DNA of 58,028 nt from DATIJP01 sp964569185. Lineage in GTDB: Bacteria; Chlamydiota; Chlamydiia; Chlamydiales; Rhabdochlamydiaceae. Position 1 is the stretch's first letter. Each line of letters opens with the position of its first letter. The notes under the pieces were generated by a model that ran no database searches, had not been told where the DNA came from, and saw only the letters and a program-made list of their open reading frames with translations. This document shows positions 34,794 through 42,690 of the stretch, one piece after another. The DNA is taken from positions 1-58,028 of the forward strand of contig CAZMTP010000003.1 in assembly GCA_964569185.1 (NCBI GenBank). The letters are read 5' to 3'. A program made the translations under genes and the position numbers.

Positions 34794-36238
34794 AATGGCC
34801 CTCTCTTTGGAAACTGGTGGAAGAAAAGCAATTTCTCTATCTCGATTATCTTTTTGCAGAAAAAGTATGTCCTAAAGGCAGTGAAACAGAAGCCCATTTT
34901 GTGGCTTCTTTAATGGCATTTTCCCGCAAAGGCCACATCTGTATGCCGGCAGAAGAGGGGGCCCAGACCTATCCTTCTTTAATTTGCCAATGCGAAAATA
35001 ATTTTTATCTTCAGAAAAACTATTCTTTCGAGACCACGGTTTTACAGCAGATCCAACGATTACTCTCCTATCCTTCCAAAACGGTTGCCGAACCTTTAGG
35101 GATCATGACAGACGAGCAAAAAGAGGCGGTGAAAAAAGCGCTCCAGTACCCACTTTCTCTAATTACAGGCGGCCCTGGAACTGGAAAATCTTATACCGCT
35201 TTGCAACTCATGGCTGCCTATCAAAAAAACCGCATAGTGGTGTGTGCGCCGACAGGAAAAGCGGTAAGACTTTTAGAAAGCAAATCGGCCCAACCTTCTG
35301 TGCGCAGCGGCACATTGCATACCATTTTAAATATCCGCTCTCCCCTAGATTTTGCAAAGCAAGTGGAGCCGCTTGAAGCCGATTTAGTGATTGTCGATGA
35401 ATGTTCCATGATCGATGCCGCGCTTTTCGCGCGCCTGCTAAGCGCCATTGGCCCCACCACCCATTTAGTCCTGATGGGCGATCACGATCAGCTTCCCGCA
35501 ATAGAAAGTGGTAGTTTTTTTGCAGATCTTATTTCTGCAGCAGAGCGTGGCTATCCATTGCCACTTACACGACTAACCCGCTGTTTACGCAGTGAGCATC
35601 AATCCTTGCTCAAGACAGCGCGTGCTGTGCAACAAGGACAAGATCATTTTCCTTATGATCCCCATTTGCCCAATTTTGAAGCCCTCTGGCGGCAGATCAA
35701 CGACCATTTTCCGATGCCTTCTGCAACAAAACCAGACCATGATCTCCTCCTAAAACAGAGGGACCATTTCCGGATTCTTTCCGCAATGCGCAAAGGAGCA
35801 CATGGTGTGGATACAATCAATGAAGCCATAGTAGAGCGCATACTTTCTCTCAAAAAAGCAGACGACTATTGCCCATTGCCCATCATCATTACACGTAACG
35901 ATACACAGACAGGACTTTGCAATGGGGAAACGGGCTTTTTAATCAATAATACCGCTGTATTCGATTCTGGGAGAATTTTTCCTAAACAGCAACTTCCGCC
36001 CTTTGAATATGCCTATTGCCTTTCCGTGCATAAAAGCCAAGGAAGCGAATATGATCATGTGCTGCTGCTGATTCCTGAAGGGTCCGATTTCTTTGGCAGA
36101 GAATTACTCTATACGGCAGTGACTCGCGCTAGAAAAAGCCTAAAAATTTATGCAAGCCAAGAGATGGTGCGCACTACTTTATCCCAAAGTTCTCGCAAAC
36201 TCTCAGGCCTGACAGATAGGGTATTGAAAATGCAATGA
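34778..36238 (+). CDS. recD: exodeoxyribonuclease V alpha subunit (helicase)
   Basis: A 486-residue 5'-3' superfamily-1 helicase. Walker A TGGPGTGKSYTALQL is at about residue 130, Walker B VIVDECSMIDAALFARLL near 205, GDHDQLPAIESGSFF near 235, and the C-terminal motif SVHKSQGSEYDHVLLLIP, then TAVTRARKSL. With RecB and RecC it forms the RecBCD complex. E. coli RecD has 608 residues; the shorter form here lacks part of the N-terminal domain. Its start overlaps recB by 16 bases. The recC-recB-recD arrangement is compact; in C. trachomatis recD lies elsewhere, as I recall. Confidence 0.93.
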   Translation: MDKNIKWPSLWKLVEEKQFLYLDYLFAEKVCPKGSETEAHFVASLMAFSRKGHICMPAEEGAQTYPSLICQCENNFYLQKNYSFETTVLQQIQRLLSYPSKTVAEPLGIMTDEQKEAVKKALQYPLSLITGGPGTGKSYTALQLMAAYQKNRIVVCAPTGKAVRLLESKSAQPSVRSGTLHTILNIRSPLDFAKQVEPLEADLVIVDECSMIDAALFARLLSAIGPTTHLVLMGDHDQLPAIESGSFFADLISAAERGYPLPLTRLTRCLRSEHQSLLKTARAVQQGQDHFPYDPHLPNFEALWRQINDHFPMPSATKPDHDLLLKQRDHFRILSAMRKGAHGVDTINEAIVERILSLKKADDYCPLPIIITRNDTQTGLCNGETGFLINNTAVFDSGRIFPKQQLPPFEYAYCLSVHKSQGSEYDHVLLLIPEGSDFFGRELLYTAVTRARKSLKIYASQEMVRTTLSQSSRKLSGLTDRVLKMQ

Positions 36239-36269
36239 CATCTAGGTAAACATTTGGTATGATGGCCTT

Positions 36270-36473
36270 ATGAAACTTTTTATTGATGAATCTTCAGCTA
36301 TTTTAAGTCCTTTTGATATCGAAGGTCTTTTTGTATTGAGACAAAAAAAAATCCCGTTAGGAAATCAGGAAGACGATTTAAATCAGCTAATGAATGACCG
36401 AAATAAGCTAACAGAAGATTATAGAAAAGCTTGTGAAAGAATCTTAAAGGACATCAAAAACCAGAATGGATGA
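36270..36473 (+). CDS. small hypothetical protein upstream of a DUF2335 gene
   Basis: A 67-residue acidic-to-basic protein: an N-terminal MKLFIDESSAILSPFDIEG and a charged helical C-terminus (LTEDYRKACERILKDI). It ends with TGA overlapping the next ATG by eight bases (ATGGATGA), so the two are translationally coupled. It might be the partner of the membrane protein downstream, as in a two-component effector or toxin-antitoxin arrangement, but nothing in the sequence proves it. Confidence 0.6.
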   Translation: MKLFIDESSAILSPFDIEGLFVLRQKKIPLGNQEDDLNQLMNDRNKLTEDYRKACERILKDIKNQNG

Positions 36474-36885
36474 AGTTAGTACAGAAAGAAAAAAATCAAC
36501 GGCAACAGTAAATCCTAAAATTAATGTTGGCATTCCCGATCCTATGGGAATTGCAGCATTTCAGTCTTATAGTGGACCGATTCCTCCTCCAAATTTTTTA
36601 GAACAATATGAGCGTATGGTACCTGGCAGTGCAGCGCGATTTTTAGAAGAACCCCATCATGAAGCCGAACACCGTCGAAAACTTGAGAAAAATATGGTTG
36701 AAGCCCAAATTAGACTGGCCAATAGAGGTCAGATAATGGCTTTTCTACTTGCCACCATATGTATAATCGCTTCTTTTGGTACTATTTTCTTAGGCTACAG
36801 TTTAGAAGGATTGGGCGCTTTAATTGTAGCTATTGCTTCATTTGCAAGCATTTTTCTTGTTTCTCGAAAAAAGCAATCAAACTAA
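36466..36885 (+). CDS. DUF2335 membrane protein
   Basis: A 139-residue protein with the DUF2335 core: a short motif YERMVPGSAARFLE at about residues 46-60, a charged helix HHEAEHRRKLEKNM, and two C-terminal transmembrane helices (IMAFLLATICIIASFGTIFLGYS and LGALIVAIASFASIFLVS) separated by a short glycine turn. This two-helix family occurs in many bacteria, often in mobile or accessory regions, and its function is unknown. It is co-translated with the 67-residue protein upstream. Confidence 0.8.
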   Translation: MDEVSTERKKSTATVNPKINVGIPDPMGIAAFQSYSGPIPPPNFLEQYERMVPGSAARFLEEPHHEAEHRRKLEKNMVEAQIRLANRGQIMAFLLATICIIASFGTIFLGYSLEGLGALIVAIASFASIFLVSRKKQSN

Positions 36886-36905
36886 AAGAAATAATTTTTT
36901 TCTTC

Positions 36906-37214
36906 TTAAACAGCGACTTTGGAAAGGTGCGCAGAGAGGCGCGATTTCAAGCGGCTCGCTTTGTTCTGCTTATACACATGAGTTTTTACTCCTTTGTCAA
37001 GCAAACTATAGACTTCTTTGAGCCGTTCTTGGGCGCCCGCTGGATCTTTGGCAGTCAGATGTTTTTCAAAAGATTTAATGGTGGTATTGACCTTAGCTTT
37101 ATAAGAGCGGTTATTGATCTGTCTCTTTTTGCTTTGCATGTCCCGCTTTTTCGCTGACGGACGCTTACCATTTTCTTTTTTCTTTTCTTCTGCTTTTTTT
37201 TCTGCTTCTGCCAT
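36906..37214 (-). CDS. rpsT: 30S ribosomal protein S20
   Basis: A 102-residue basic, helical protein that binds 16S rRNA early in 30S assembly. The S20 core (RPSAKKRDMQSKKRQINNRSYKAKVNTTIKSFEKHL) starts at about residue 18 and the C-terminal LDKGVKTHVYKQNKASRLKSRL is typical. The first 17 residues are a Lys/Glu-rich extension. Slightly longer than E. coli S20 (87 residues). Confidence 0.96.
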   Translation of the reverse strand: MAEAEKKAEEKKKENGKRPSAKKRDMQSKKRQINNRSYKAKVNTTIKSFEKHLTAKDPAGAQERLKEVYSLLDKGVKTHVYKQNKASRLKSRLSAHLSKVAV

Positions 37215-37271
37215 AATTAATGCATTACCTTATTTGTTTCTAGGGACAAGCATACTGGAATTGAGTGAAAA

Positions 37272-37730
37272 ATGTCAAAATCTATCTGGAGAATAGTTTT
37301 TATTTGCGCCGCCGCCCTCTGTCTATGGAGAATCGGATTGGCAGTGAATGCTGCATGGCACTATTGGCGCCTAAATACACCCATTTCTGTCACAGTAAAC
37401 AGCTGGGATATTGCGCAAGTTGGAAGTTCCGAATATGCCCTTATCGCCTCCTTCTCCTATGAATTCGAGGGACAAAGATATGAAAATAAAATTATGTTTG
37501 ATAAGCCCTACCATCTCAATCGCTATGCGGCCCAAGCAGAAATTAAAAAATGGAGCCAGAAATCGTGGACTGGATGGCTCGATGCTAAAAATCCGCAATT
37601 TTCTTCTTTAGAGAAGCAGTTCCCTTATTTAACTATATTTTATGCATTTATCAGCTTAGGAGTGCTCCTCTACTTCTTTTACCTCTATTCTCTTAAGGAA
37701 GGACCAGAGACGCTTTTGAGTAATAAATGA
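37272..37730 (+). CDS. DUF3592-like two-TM membrane protein
   Basis: A 152-residue protein with a transmembrane helix at about residues 7-27, an extracytoplasmic domain containing GSSEYALIASFSYEFEGQRYEN, and a second transmembrane helix (TIFYAFISLGVLLYFFYLY) near residue 125. The layout matches DUF3592. It overlaps the convergent CoiA-like gene by 46 bases at the 3' ends. Function unknown. Confidence 0.7.
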   Translation: MSKSIWRIVFICAAALCLWRIGLAVNAAWHYWRLNTPISVTVNSWDIAQVGSSEYALIASFSYEFEGQRYENKIMFDKPYHLNRYAAQAEIKKWSQKSWTGWLDAKNPQFSSLEKQFPYLTIFYAFISLGVLLYFFYLYSLKEGPETLLSNK

Positions 37731-38362
37731 AAGAGTGTGTCATAACCTGTTTTTAATTTTTCCCAATAAGAGTGTGATGGGAGGGATTTGCTGAGATCTA
37801 CCGGTGTCGGTTTGCCCCGAAACAGTCTTCTTCCTCTACGCACAACTTCAAATTGGTCATAGATGATCCCGATTCCATTCTCATCGAAATCGGTAAAATA
37901 GCAGGCACCTTTACGCAGAAAAAGCTCAGCCGCGGTCACTTTTCTCTTATTAAACTGATGGTCATGAAGAAGCCAAATCAGTTGGAACCCTAAACTCTGA
38001 TAATCTTTTGTGCGCGCTGCCGCTTCCTCTAAAGAAATCGGAGAATACTGAATTTCAAAAATTCTTTTGCTGTTTAAACAGGCAATATCAGCAATGCGGC
38101 CTATTTGAGGGAAAGAATATTCCATTTGGGCATCTTCTTCCTTTAAGAGCGACTGCAAGTAAAGTTGTAATTTGAGATGGATCACCCCTTTTTGATGCTG
38201 TTTACAATGGGGATTGGCGCTTAAGTGGAAAAAATGGAGCTGGCGCTCTTGCCCTCCACGGACGCGCAAGGGCGCTTTGCATTCGGGACAAAGGTAATCC
38301 TTTCCCTTTTCAGCCCTGCTTGCTAGAATGAGATTTTTTTGGGAAATGGCATAAAGTTGCAT
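37685..38362 (-). CDS. CoiA-like competence/nuclease-domain protein
   Basis: A 225-residue protein. A zinc-finger-like segment LCPECKAPLRVRGG is followed by HFFHLSANPHCKQH, then a nuclease-type core GRIADIACLNSKRIFEIQYSPIS. This is the CoiA layout: an N-terminal zinc ribbon and a restriction-endonuclease-like domain (D/E-x-Q). The frame continues 77 residues upstream to 38593, but that part runs over the rpoD start region and is not CoiA-like, so the ATG at 38362 is taken. CoiA acts in transformation-linked recombination in Gram-positive bacteria; what it does here is unknown, but DNA uptake is plausible given the pilus-like T2SS genes. Confidence 0.75.
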   Translation of the reverse strand: MQLYAISQKNLILASRAEKGKDYLCPECKAPLRVRGGQERQLHFFHLSANPHCKQHQKGVIHLKLQLYLQSLLKEEDAQMEYSFPQIGRIADIACLNSKRIFEIQYSPISLEEAAARTKDYQSLGFQLIWLLHDHQFNKRKVTAAELFLRKGACYFTDFDENGIGIIYDQFEVVRRGRRLFRGKPTPVDLSKSLPSHSYWEKLKTGYDTLFHLLLKSVSGPSLRE

Positions 38363-38437
38363 AAAACGGCAAATTATAATATAATTTTTTATTTTAACCA
38401 TCCCAAAAAACCTTTTCATTGTATAATCTAGGACACC

Positions 38438-40102
38438 ATGGCTAAAGGACCACAGACGACTCTGTTCAGCGAACAGCACCAGCAAAAAATTGAAGAACTT
38501 GTCGCGCTTGCAAAAGAGCAGGGTTATATCACTTATGAGGAGATCAATGAGATCCTCCCCATGACCTTTGATTCTGCGGAGCAGATCGACCAAGTGCTGA
38601 TTTTCTTAAGCGGAATGGATATCCAGATCCTGAATCAGGCTGAAGTCGAGCGGCAAAAAGAGAGAAAAAAAGAGGTTAAAGAGCTTGAGGGTGTCCCCAA
38701 GCGCACCGAAGCTTCGGCAGATGACCCCGTGCGCATGTACCTCAAAGAGATGGGTTCTGTTCCCCTTCTGACAAGAGAAGAAGAGGTAGAGATCTCAAAG
38801 AGGATCGAAAAGGCGCAGATCCAGGTGGAAAAAATCATCATGCGCTTCCGCTACTGCACACGCGAAGCCATTTCGATTGCCCATTCTTTGATCAATGGAA
38901 AAGAGCGGTTTGATAAATGCATTGCAGAAAAAGAGATTCCTGATAAGGCCGCTTTCTTAGCACTGCTTCCAAAATTATCTAAGCTTTTAAAAGATGAAGA
39001 TCATTTTTTAGAGCAGCTGCTGATCAAAATACGCGATCCTAAATTGAAAAAGACAGATCGCCTCAAACTCTCTGAAGATATTGAAAAATGCCGCATCCGT
39101 ATGCAAGCCTACCTGCGGCGCATGCATTTCCGCCACAATATCATCGAAGATTTTGGCGAAGTGATCATGCGCGCTTATGACCGGTTCTTGATCCTTGAAA
39201 AAGAGATGCAAGAGTTGGCACCGCGTGCAGAGAAAAATAAGTTTGTCGCTGCAAAACTGGTTGCTTTCCAACGAAAATTACAAAAACGGGAACTTGCTGC
39301 AGGAAGATCTTTAGAAGAATTTAAAAAAGATGTGCGCATGTTGCAGCGCTGGATGGACAAGAGCCAAGAAGCCAAGCGCGAAATGGTCGAGTCTAACCTG
39401 CGCCTTGTTATCTCAATAGCGAAAAAATATACTAACCGTGGCCTCTCCTTCTTAGACTTGATCCAAGAAGGGAATATGGGCTTGATGAAAGCGGTTGAAA
39501 AGTTTGAATACCGACGCGGTTATAAATTTTCGACCTATGCGACTTGGTGGATCCGCCAGGCAGTGACGCGCGCCATTGCAGATCAAGCAAGAACGATCCG
39601 TATTCCAGTCCACATGATCGAAACGATCAATAAAGTGCTTCGCGGCGCGAAAAAATTGATGATGGAGACAGGCCGTGAACCGACACCAGAAGAACTTGCC
39701 AATGAGCTGGGCCTCACTCCAGAGCGCGTGCGTGAAATTTACAAAATTGCGCAGCATCCGATTTCTCTGCAAGCAGAAGTGGGAGAAGGTGGCGAGAGTC
39801 AATTCGGAGACTTTTTAGAAGACACCGCCATTGAATCTCCAGCAGAAGCGACTGGCTATGCGATTTTAAAAGACAAAATGAATGAGGTGCTCTCCACGCT
39901 GACCGATCGCGAGCGCACAGTACTCATTGAACGTTTTGGTCTTTTAGATGGAAAACCAAAAACTCTAGAAGAGGTGGGTCTTCGATTTAAAGTGACGCGC
40001 GAACGTGTGCGCCAAATTGAGGCCAAAGCGCTGCGCAAAATGCGTCACCCTACCCGTTCAAAACAGCTGCAAGCCTTCTTAGATCTTTTAGAAGGTGAAT
40101 AA
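38438..40102 (+). CDS. rpoD: RNA polymerase primary sigma factor (sigma66)
   Basis: A 554-residue primary sigma factor. Region 1.1 occupies the N-terminus, region 1.2 DPVRMYLKEMGSVPLLTREEEV begins near residue 94, region 2 NLRLVISIAKKYTNRGLSFLDLIQEGNMGLMKAVEKF is near 325, and region 2.4 YATWWIRQAVTRAIADQ. Region 4 (LTDRERTVLIERFGLLDG, TRERVRQIEAKALRKM) contains the -35-binding helix. TATAAT is found both at 38375-38380 and 11 bases before the ATG. The 28-bp palindrome follows the stop codon. Confidence 0.97.
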   Translation: MAKGPQTTLFSEQHQQKIEELVALAKEQGYITYEEINEILPMTFDSAEQIDQVLIFLSGMDIQILNQAEVERQKERKKEVKELEGVPKRTEASADDPVRMYLKEMGSVPLLTREEEVEISKRIEKAQIQVEKIIMRFRYCTREAISIAHSLINGKERFDKCIAEKEIPDKAAFLALLPKLSKLLKDEDHFLEQLLIKIRDPKLKKTDRLKLSEDIEKCRIRMQAYLRRMHFRHNIIEDFGEVIMRAYDRFLILEKEMQELAPRAEKNKFVAAKLVAFQRKLQKRELAAGRSLEEFKKDVRMLQRWMDKSQEAKREMVESNLRLVISIAKKYTNRGLSFLDLIQEGNMGLMKAVEKFEYRRGYKFSTYATWWIRQAVTRAIADQARTIRIPVHMIETINKVLRGAKKLMMETGREPTPEELANELGLTPERVREIYKIAQHPISLQAEVGEGGESQFGDFLEDTAIESPAEATGYAILKDKMNEVLSTLTDRERTVLIERFGLLDGKPKTLEEVGLRFKVTRERVRQIEAKALRKMRHPTRSKQLQAFLDLLEGE

Positions 40103-40111
40103 GTCGATTGC

Positions 40112-40139
40112 AAATTTTTAACAAATTTGTTAAAAATTT
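40112..40139. repeat. 28-bp perfect palindrome between rpoD and the ATPase gene
   Basis: The two 14-base halves (AAATTTTTAACAAA and TTTGTTAAAAATTT) are exactly complementary with no loop. It starts ten bases after the rpoD stop and ends five bases before the ATPase ATG, where a Shine-Dalgarno sequence would be expected. It could be a regulator-binding site that also hides the start, or an AT-rich terminator for rpoD. Confidence 0.75.
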
Positions 40140-40143
40140 TAGC

Positions 40144-41265
40144 ATGGGAAAGCTAAACAATCCGTTTAAATTTGGACATCCTGTTGAAGGCGACTACTAT
40201 TTGCCTCGCCCCAATCTTCAGAAACTGGTGACACAGTTTTTAGAAAATCATATTCATGTTGTTCTAATTGGTCCGCGACGCTTCGGCAAAACTTCTTTTA
40301 TTATTCAACTGCTTCAAGAATTTCAAAAACAGGGATACGCCACCCTTTTTATTGATGTTTTTAATATCACCTCCCATAGAGATTTTCTGCAGCAGCTTTT
40401 AAGAGCCATCGAGTCTAAAAAAAGCTGGGTCAATAAACTTAAGGCGTTAACTGAGATACGACCTAAATTGTCTGCGGATGTTGACATGCTCAGTGGACAG
40501 CCTTCTTTGGAAATTGCTTTTGAAGAAAAAACAGACAAGGATGTCAAAGACAGGATCCAAGATGCACTCGAAAGTTTAGAGAAATTAGGTAAAAAAGTAG
40601 TGATTGCAATGGATGAATTCCAAAAGATCTCCGATATTGCAGATGCAGGATGGCTTGAAGCTACTTTACGTACACACATGCAGCGGCTTAAAAATGTTTC
40701 TTTTCTTTTTACAGGATCTAAAAAGAGTATCTTGTACGACATGTTGCATAATCAAGCCCGTCCTTTCTATAGGAGTTGTCAAACCATTGAATTTCCTTCG
40801 TTTGGCGAAGAATTTACAGATTGGATGATGAAAAAATTTCAAAATGTGGGGATCGCCTGTGAAAGAAAAGCTTTAGACTATTTACGAGGTCTTGTGAAAG
40901 ATACTCCTAATTACGTGCAAATGGTTGGATTTCATTTGGTATCCCAAGGAGTAGTGGAGATTGGAAAAAGAGAAATGGACAAAACTCTAGAGTCGATTGT
41001 GTTGCAAAATCAGCATTCTTACCAAACACTCATGCATTCTTTAACACCCATTCAGCAGAGGGCGCTGCGTCTTTCGGCGCAAGAAAGCAAACAAGTATTT
41101 TCTAAAGAATTTTTAAAGAAATATGAGATTACAAGCGCGCCGGCTTTAGCGTCGGCCATTAAAGCGCTTAAAAGCAAAGGAATTCTTGAAGAAGAAACAT
41201 CAGAAAAAGGCAGGGTTGCATTTGAAGATCCTTTATTTGCGATCTGGATCAGAATAACCTTGTGA
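40144..41265 (+). CDS. archaeal-type AAA+ ATPase (ATPase_2 family)
   Basis: A 373-residue ATPase of the PF01637-like family (common in archaea and occasional in bacteria). Walker A GPRRFGKT is at residues 43-50, Walker B-type VIAMDEFQKI near 160, a sensor region LFTGSKKSIL near 190, and a C-terminal winged-helix-like segment (LALSAQ..QVFSKEFLKKYEI, SAIKALKSKGILEEE). The ATG at 40144 is preferred over the TTG at 40108 because the family start is near FKFGHPV. No Shine-Dalgarno sequence precedes it. Family members are often suspected of roles in DNA maintenance or defence; function here is unknown. Confidence 0.85.
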   Translation: MGKLNNPFKFGHPVEGDYYLPRPNLQKLVTQFLENHIHVVLIGPRRFGKTSFIIQLLQEFQKQGYATLFIDVFNITSHRDFLQQLLRAIESKKSWVNKLKALTEIRPKLSADVDMLSGQPSLEIAFEEKTDKDVKDRIQDALESLEKLGKKVVIAMDEFQKISDIADAGWLEATLRTHMQRLKNVSFLFTGSKKSILYDMLHNQARPFYRSCQTIEFPSFGEEFTDWMMKKFQNVGIACERKALDYLRGLVKDTPNYVQMVGFHLVSQGVVEIGKREMDKTLESIVLQNQHSYQTLMHSLTPIQQRALRLSAQESKQVFSKEFLKKYEITSAPALASAIKALKSKGILEEETSEKGRVAFEDPLFAIWIRITL

Positions 41266-41268
41266 AAA

Positions 41269-41341
41269 TGGAGCGTAGCGGGGTCGAACCGCTGGCCTCA
41301 ACAATGCCATCGTTGCGCTCTGCCAACTGAGCTAACGCCCC
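41269..41341 (-). tRNA. tRNA-Ala (anticodon GGC)
   Basis: The minus strand gives acceptor GGGGCGT/ACGCTCC, D-arm GCTC/GAGC, anticodon stem CAACG/TGTTG around the loop ATGGCAT, T-arm AGCGG/CCGCT with TTCGACC. The loop reads T33-GGC, so the anticodon is GGC for alanine. CCA is not encoded. Confidence 0.96.
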
Positions 41342-41353
41342 AAAAGACCATCA

Positions 41354-41382
41354 AGTTTAAATAAAAAGCAGTTTATTTGCAA
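41354..41382 (-). promoter_or_regulatory. candidate tRNA-Ala promoter
   Basis: On the minus strand TTGCAA (41377-41382) is 17 bases from TAAACT (41354-41359), which lies 12 bases before the tRNA 5' end. Spacing is canonical for a sigma66 promoter. Confidence 0.5.
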
Positions 41383-41398
41383 AGGATCCCTTGGACAA

Positions 41399-41440
41399 TA
41401 CAGTCGGGGCACATCAGTGTGCCCCATGTCTATTCTCGCC
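41399..41440. repeat. dispersed hairpin repeat, copy D
   Basis: TACAGTCGGGG starts a perfect eight-base hairpin (GGGGCACA, loop TCAG, TGTGCCCC), then ATGTCTATTCTCGCC, the complement of the outer unit seen in copy B. Both halves of the outer unit are therefore present in inverted order. It lies near tRNA-Ala. Confidence 0.65.
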
Positions 41441-41478
41441 TCTTTCTTTTTTAATTCCTTGGCGATAAGATCATTGCT

Positions 41479-42690
41479 ATGGTTGAAACAAGCTTATTCG
41501 ATAAAGTGAGCCTTGCACCGCCAGATGCCATCTTTGGTCTTGTCAAAGATTTTCAAGCCGACTCAAGACCGAATAAAGTCAATCTCCTGGTCGGTTTTTT
41601 TAAAACTGAAACAGGCGCGACGCCTTTTCTTTTGTGTGTCAAAGAAGCTGAAGAGATCCTCCTGCGAAAAGAAAAAAATAAGGAGTATCTCCCTATCGAT
41701 GGAAATCCGGTCTGTATTGAAAAAATCGGCGCGCTGCTTTTTGGGGAAGCGCTTTGGAAAAAATCCAAAGCCCATATCTGCGGCGCACAGACAGTGGGTG
41801 GCACGGGCGCCCTGCGCACCTTAGGCGATTTTTTCAAAAGAGAAATGGCCGATGAAATCTGGATCTCAGATCCGACTTGGGCCAACCATCACAATATTTT
41901 TCCGCAAGCAGGGCTCAAAATAAATAAATATCCTTATTACGATAGAAATAGTCATCAGCTTCTGTTTCAGGAGATGTTAGATTGCTTAAGCAAGTTGCAA
42001 AAAGGCAGTATCGTTCTATTGCACAGCAACTGCCATAACCCTACTGGCTTTGATCTTTCTGCAGCGCAATGGAAACAGCTCTCAGATCTATTTTTACAAA
42101 AAGGGCTTTTTCCTTTTTTTGATGTGGCCTACCAAGGGTTTGGCGATGGCCTAGAAGAAGATGCCTTTGCTGTGCGCTATTTTTTAGAGCGCGGACACGA
42201 ACTGGCTGTGGCCTATTCTTGTGCCAAAAATTTTTCTCTTTATGGAGAAAGAGTGGGTGCTCTTTATCTTGCCGATGGATCGACAAAAAATAGGGATAAT
42301 ATCCAAAGTCAGATCAAATCCATTATCCGCGCCAACTATTCTAATCCTTCCATTCATGGCGCCGCCATTGTCGCTGAAATATTAAGTGCGCCAGAATTGA
42401 CTAAAAAATGGCATCAAGATCTTAAAGAGATGCGTGAGCGCATTTCCAAAATGCGTGAGCAGTTTGTGACAGCTCTTTCTGCCAAGAAAATTCCTTATGC
42501 GCTGGAATTTATGCGCCGTTCAAAAGGACTGTTTTGTTATACAGGATTAAAAAAGCAGCATGTCGATAAATTGATTAGTCAGTTTGGCATCTATCTGCCC
42601 AGTGATGGAAGAATTAATGTCACGGGTCTAAATCAGTCGAATTTAGACTACGTTGTGAATGCGATAGCAGAAGTGTTGGCTCATGGCTAG
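41479..42690 (+). CDS. tyrB: aromatic/aspartate aminotransferase
   Basis: A 403-residue class-I PLP aminotransferase of the AspC/TyrB type (amino-group exchange between aspartate or aromatic amino acids and 2-oxoacids). Early signature: PPDAIFGLVKDFQAD, NLLVGFFKTE; then GTGALRTLGDFF, PTWANHHNIF, SNCHNPTGFD and DVAYQGFGDG. The PLP lysine is K250 in SCAKNFSLYGERVG. It overlaps mreC by eight bases. The tyrB-mreC order is the one I recall in C. trachomatis, where recB and recC follow; here those are 10 kb away in a separate operon. Confidence 0.92.
   Translation: MVETSLFDKVSLAPPDAIFGLVKDFQADSRPNKVNLLVGFFKTETGATPFLLCVKEAEEILLRKEKNKEYLPIDGNPVCIEKIGALLFGEALWKKSKAHICGAQTVGGTGALRTLGDFFKREMADEIWISDPTWANHHNIFPQAGLKINKYPYYDRNSHQLLFQEMLDCLSKLQKGSIVLLHSNCHNPTGFDLSAAQWKQLSDLFLQKGLFPFFDVAYQGFGDGLEEDAFAVRYFLERGHELAVAYSCAKNFSLYGERVGALYLADGSTKNRDNIQSQIKSIIRANYSNPSIHGAAIVAEILSAPELTKKWHQDLKEMRERISKMREQFVTALSAKKIPYALEFMRRSKGLFCYTGLKKQHVDKLISQFGIYLPSDGRINVTGLNQSNLDYVVNAIAEVLAHG

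Noticed and set aside
38363..38593. N-terminal extension of the CoiA-like ORF
   Set aside because: It overlaps the rpoD promoter and start on the other strand and has no CoiA-like content before the ATG at 38362.
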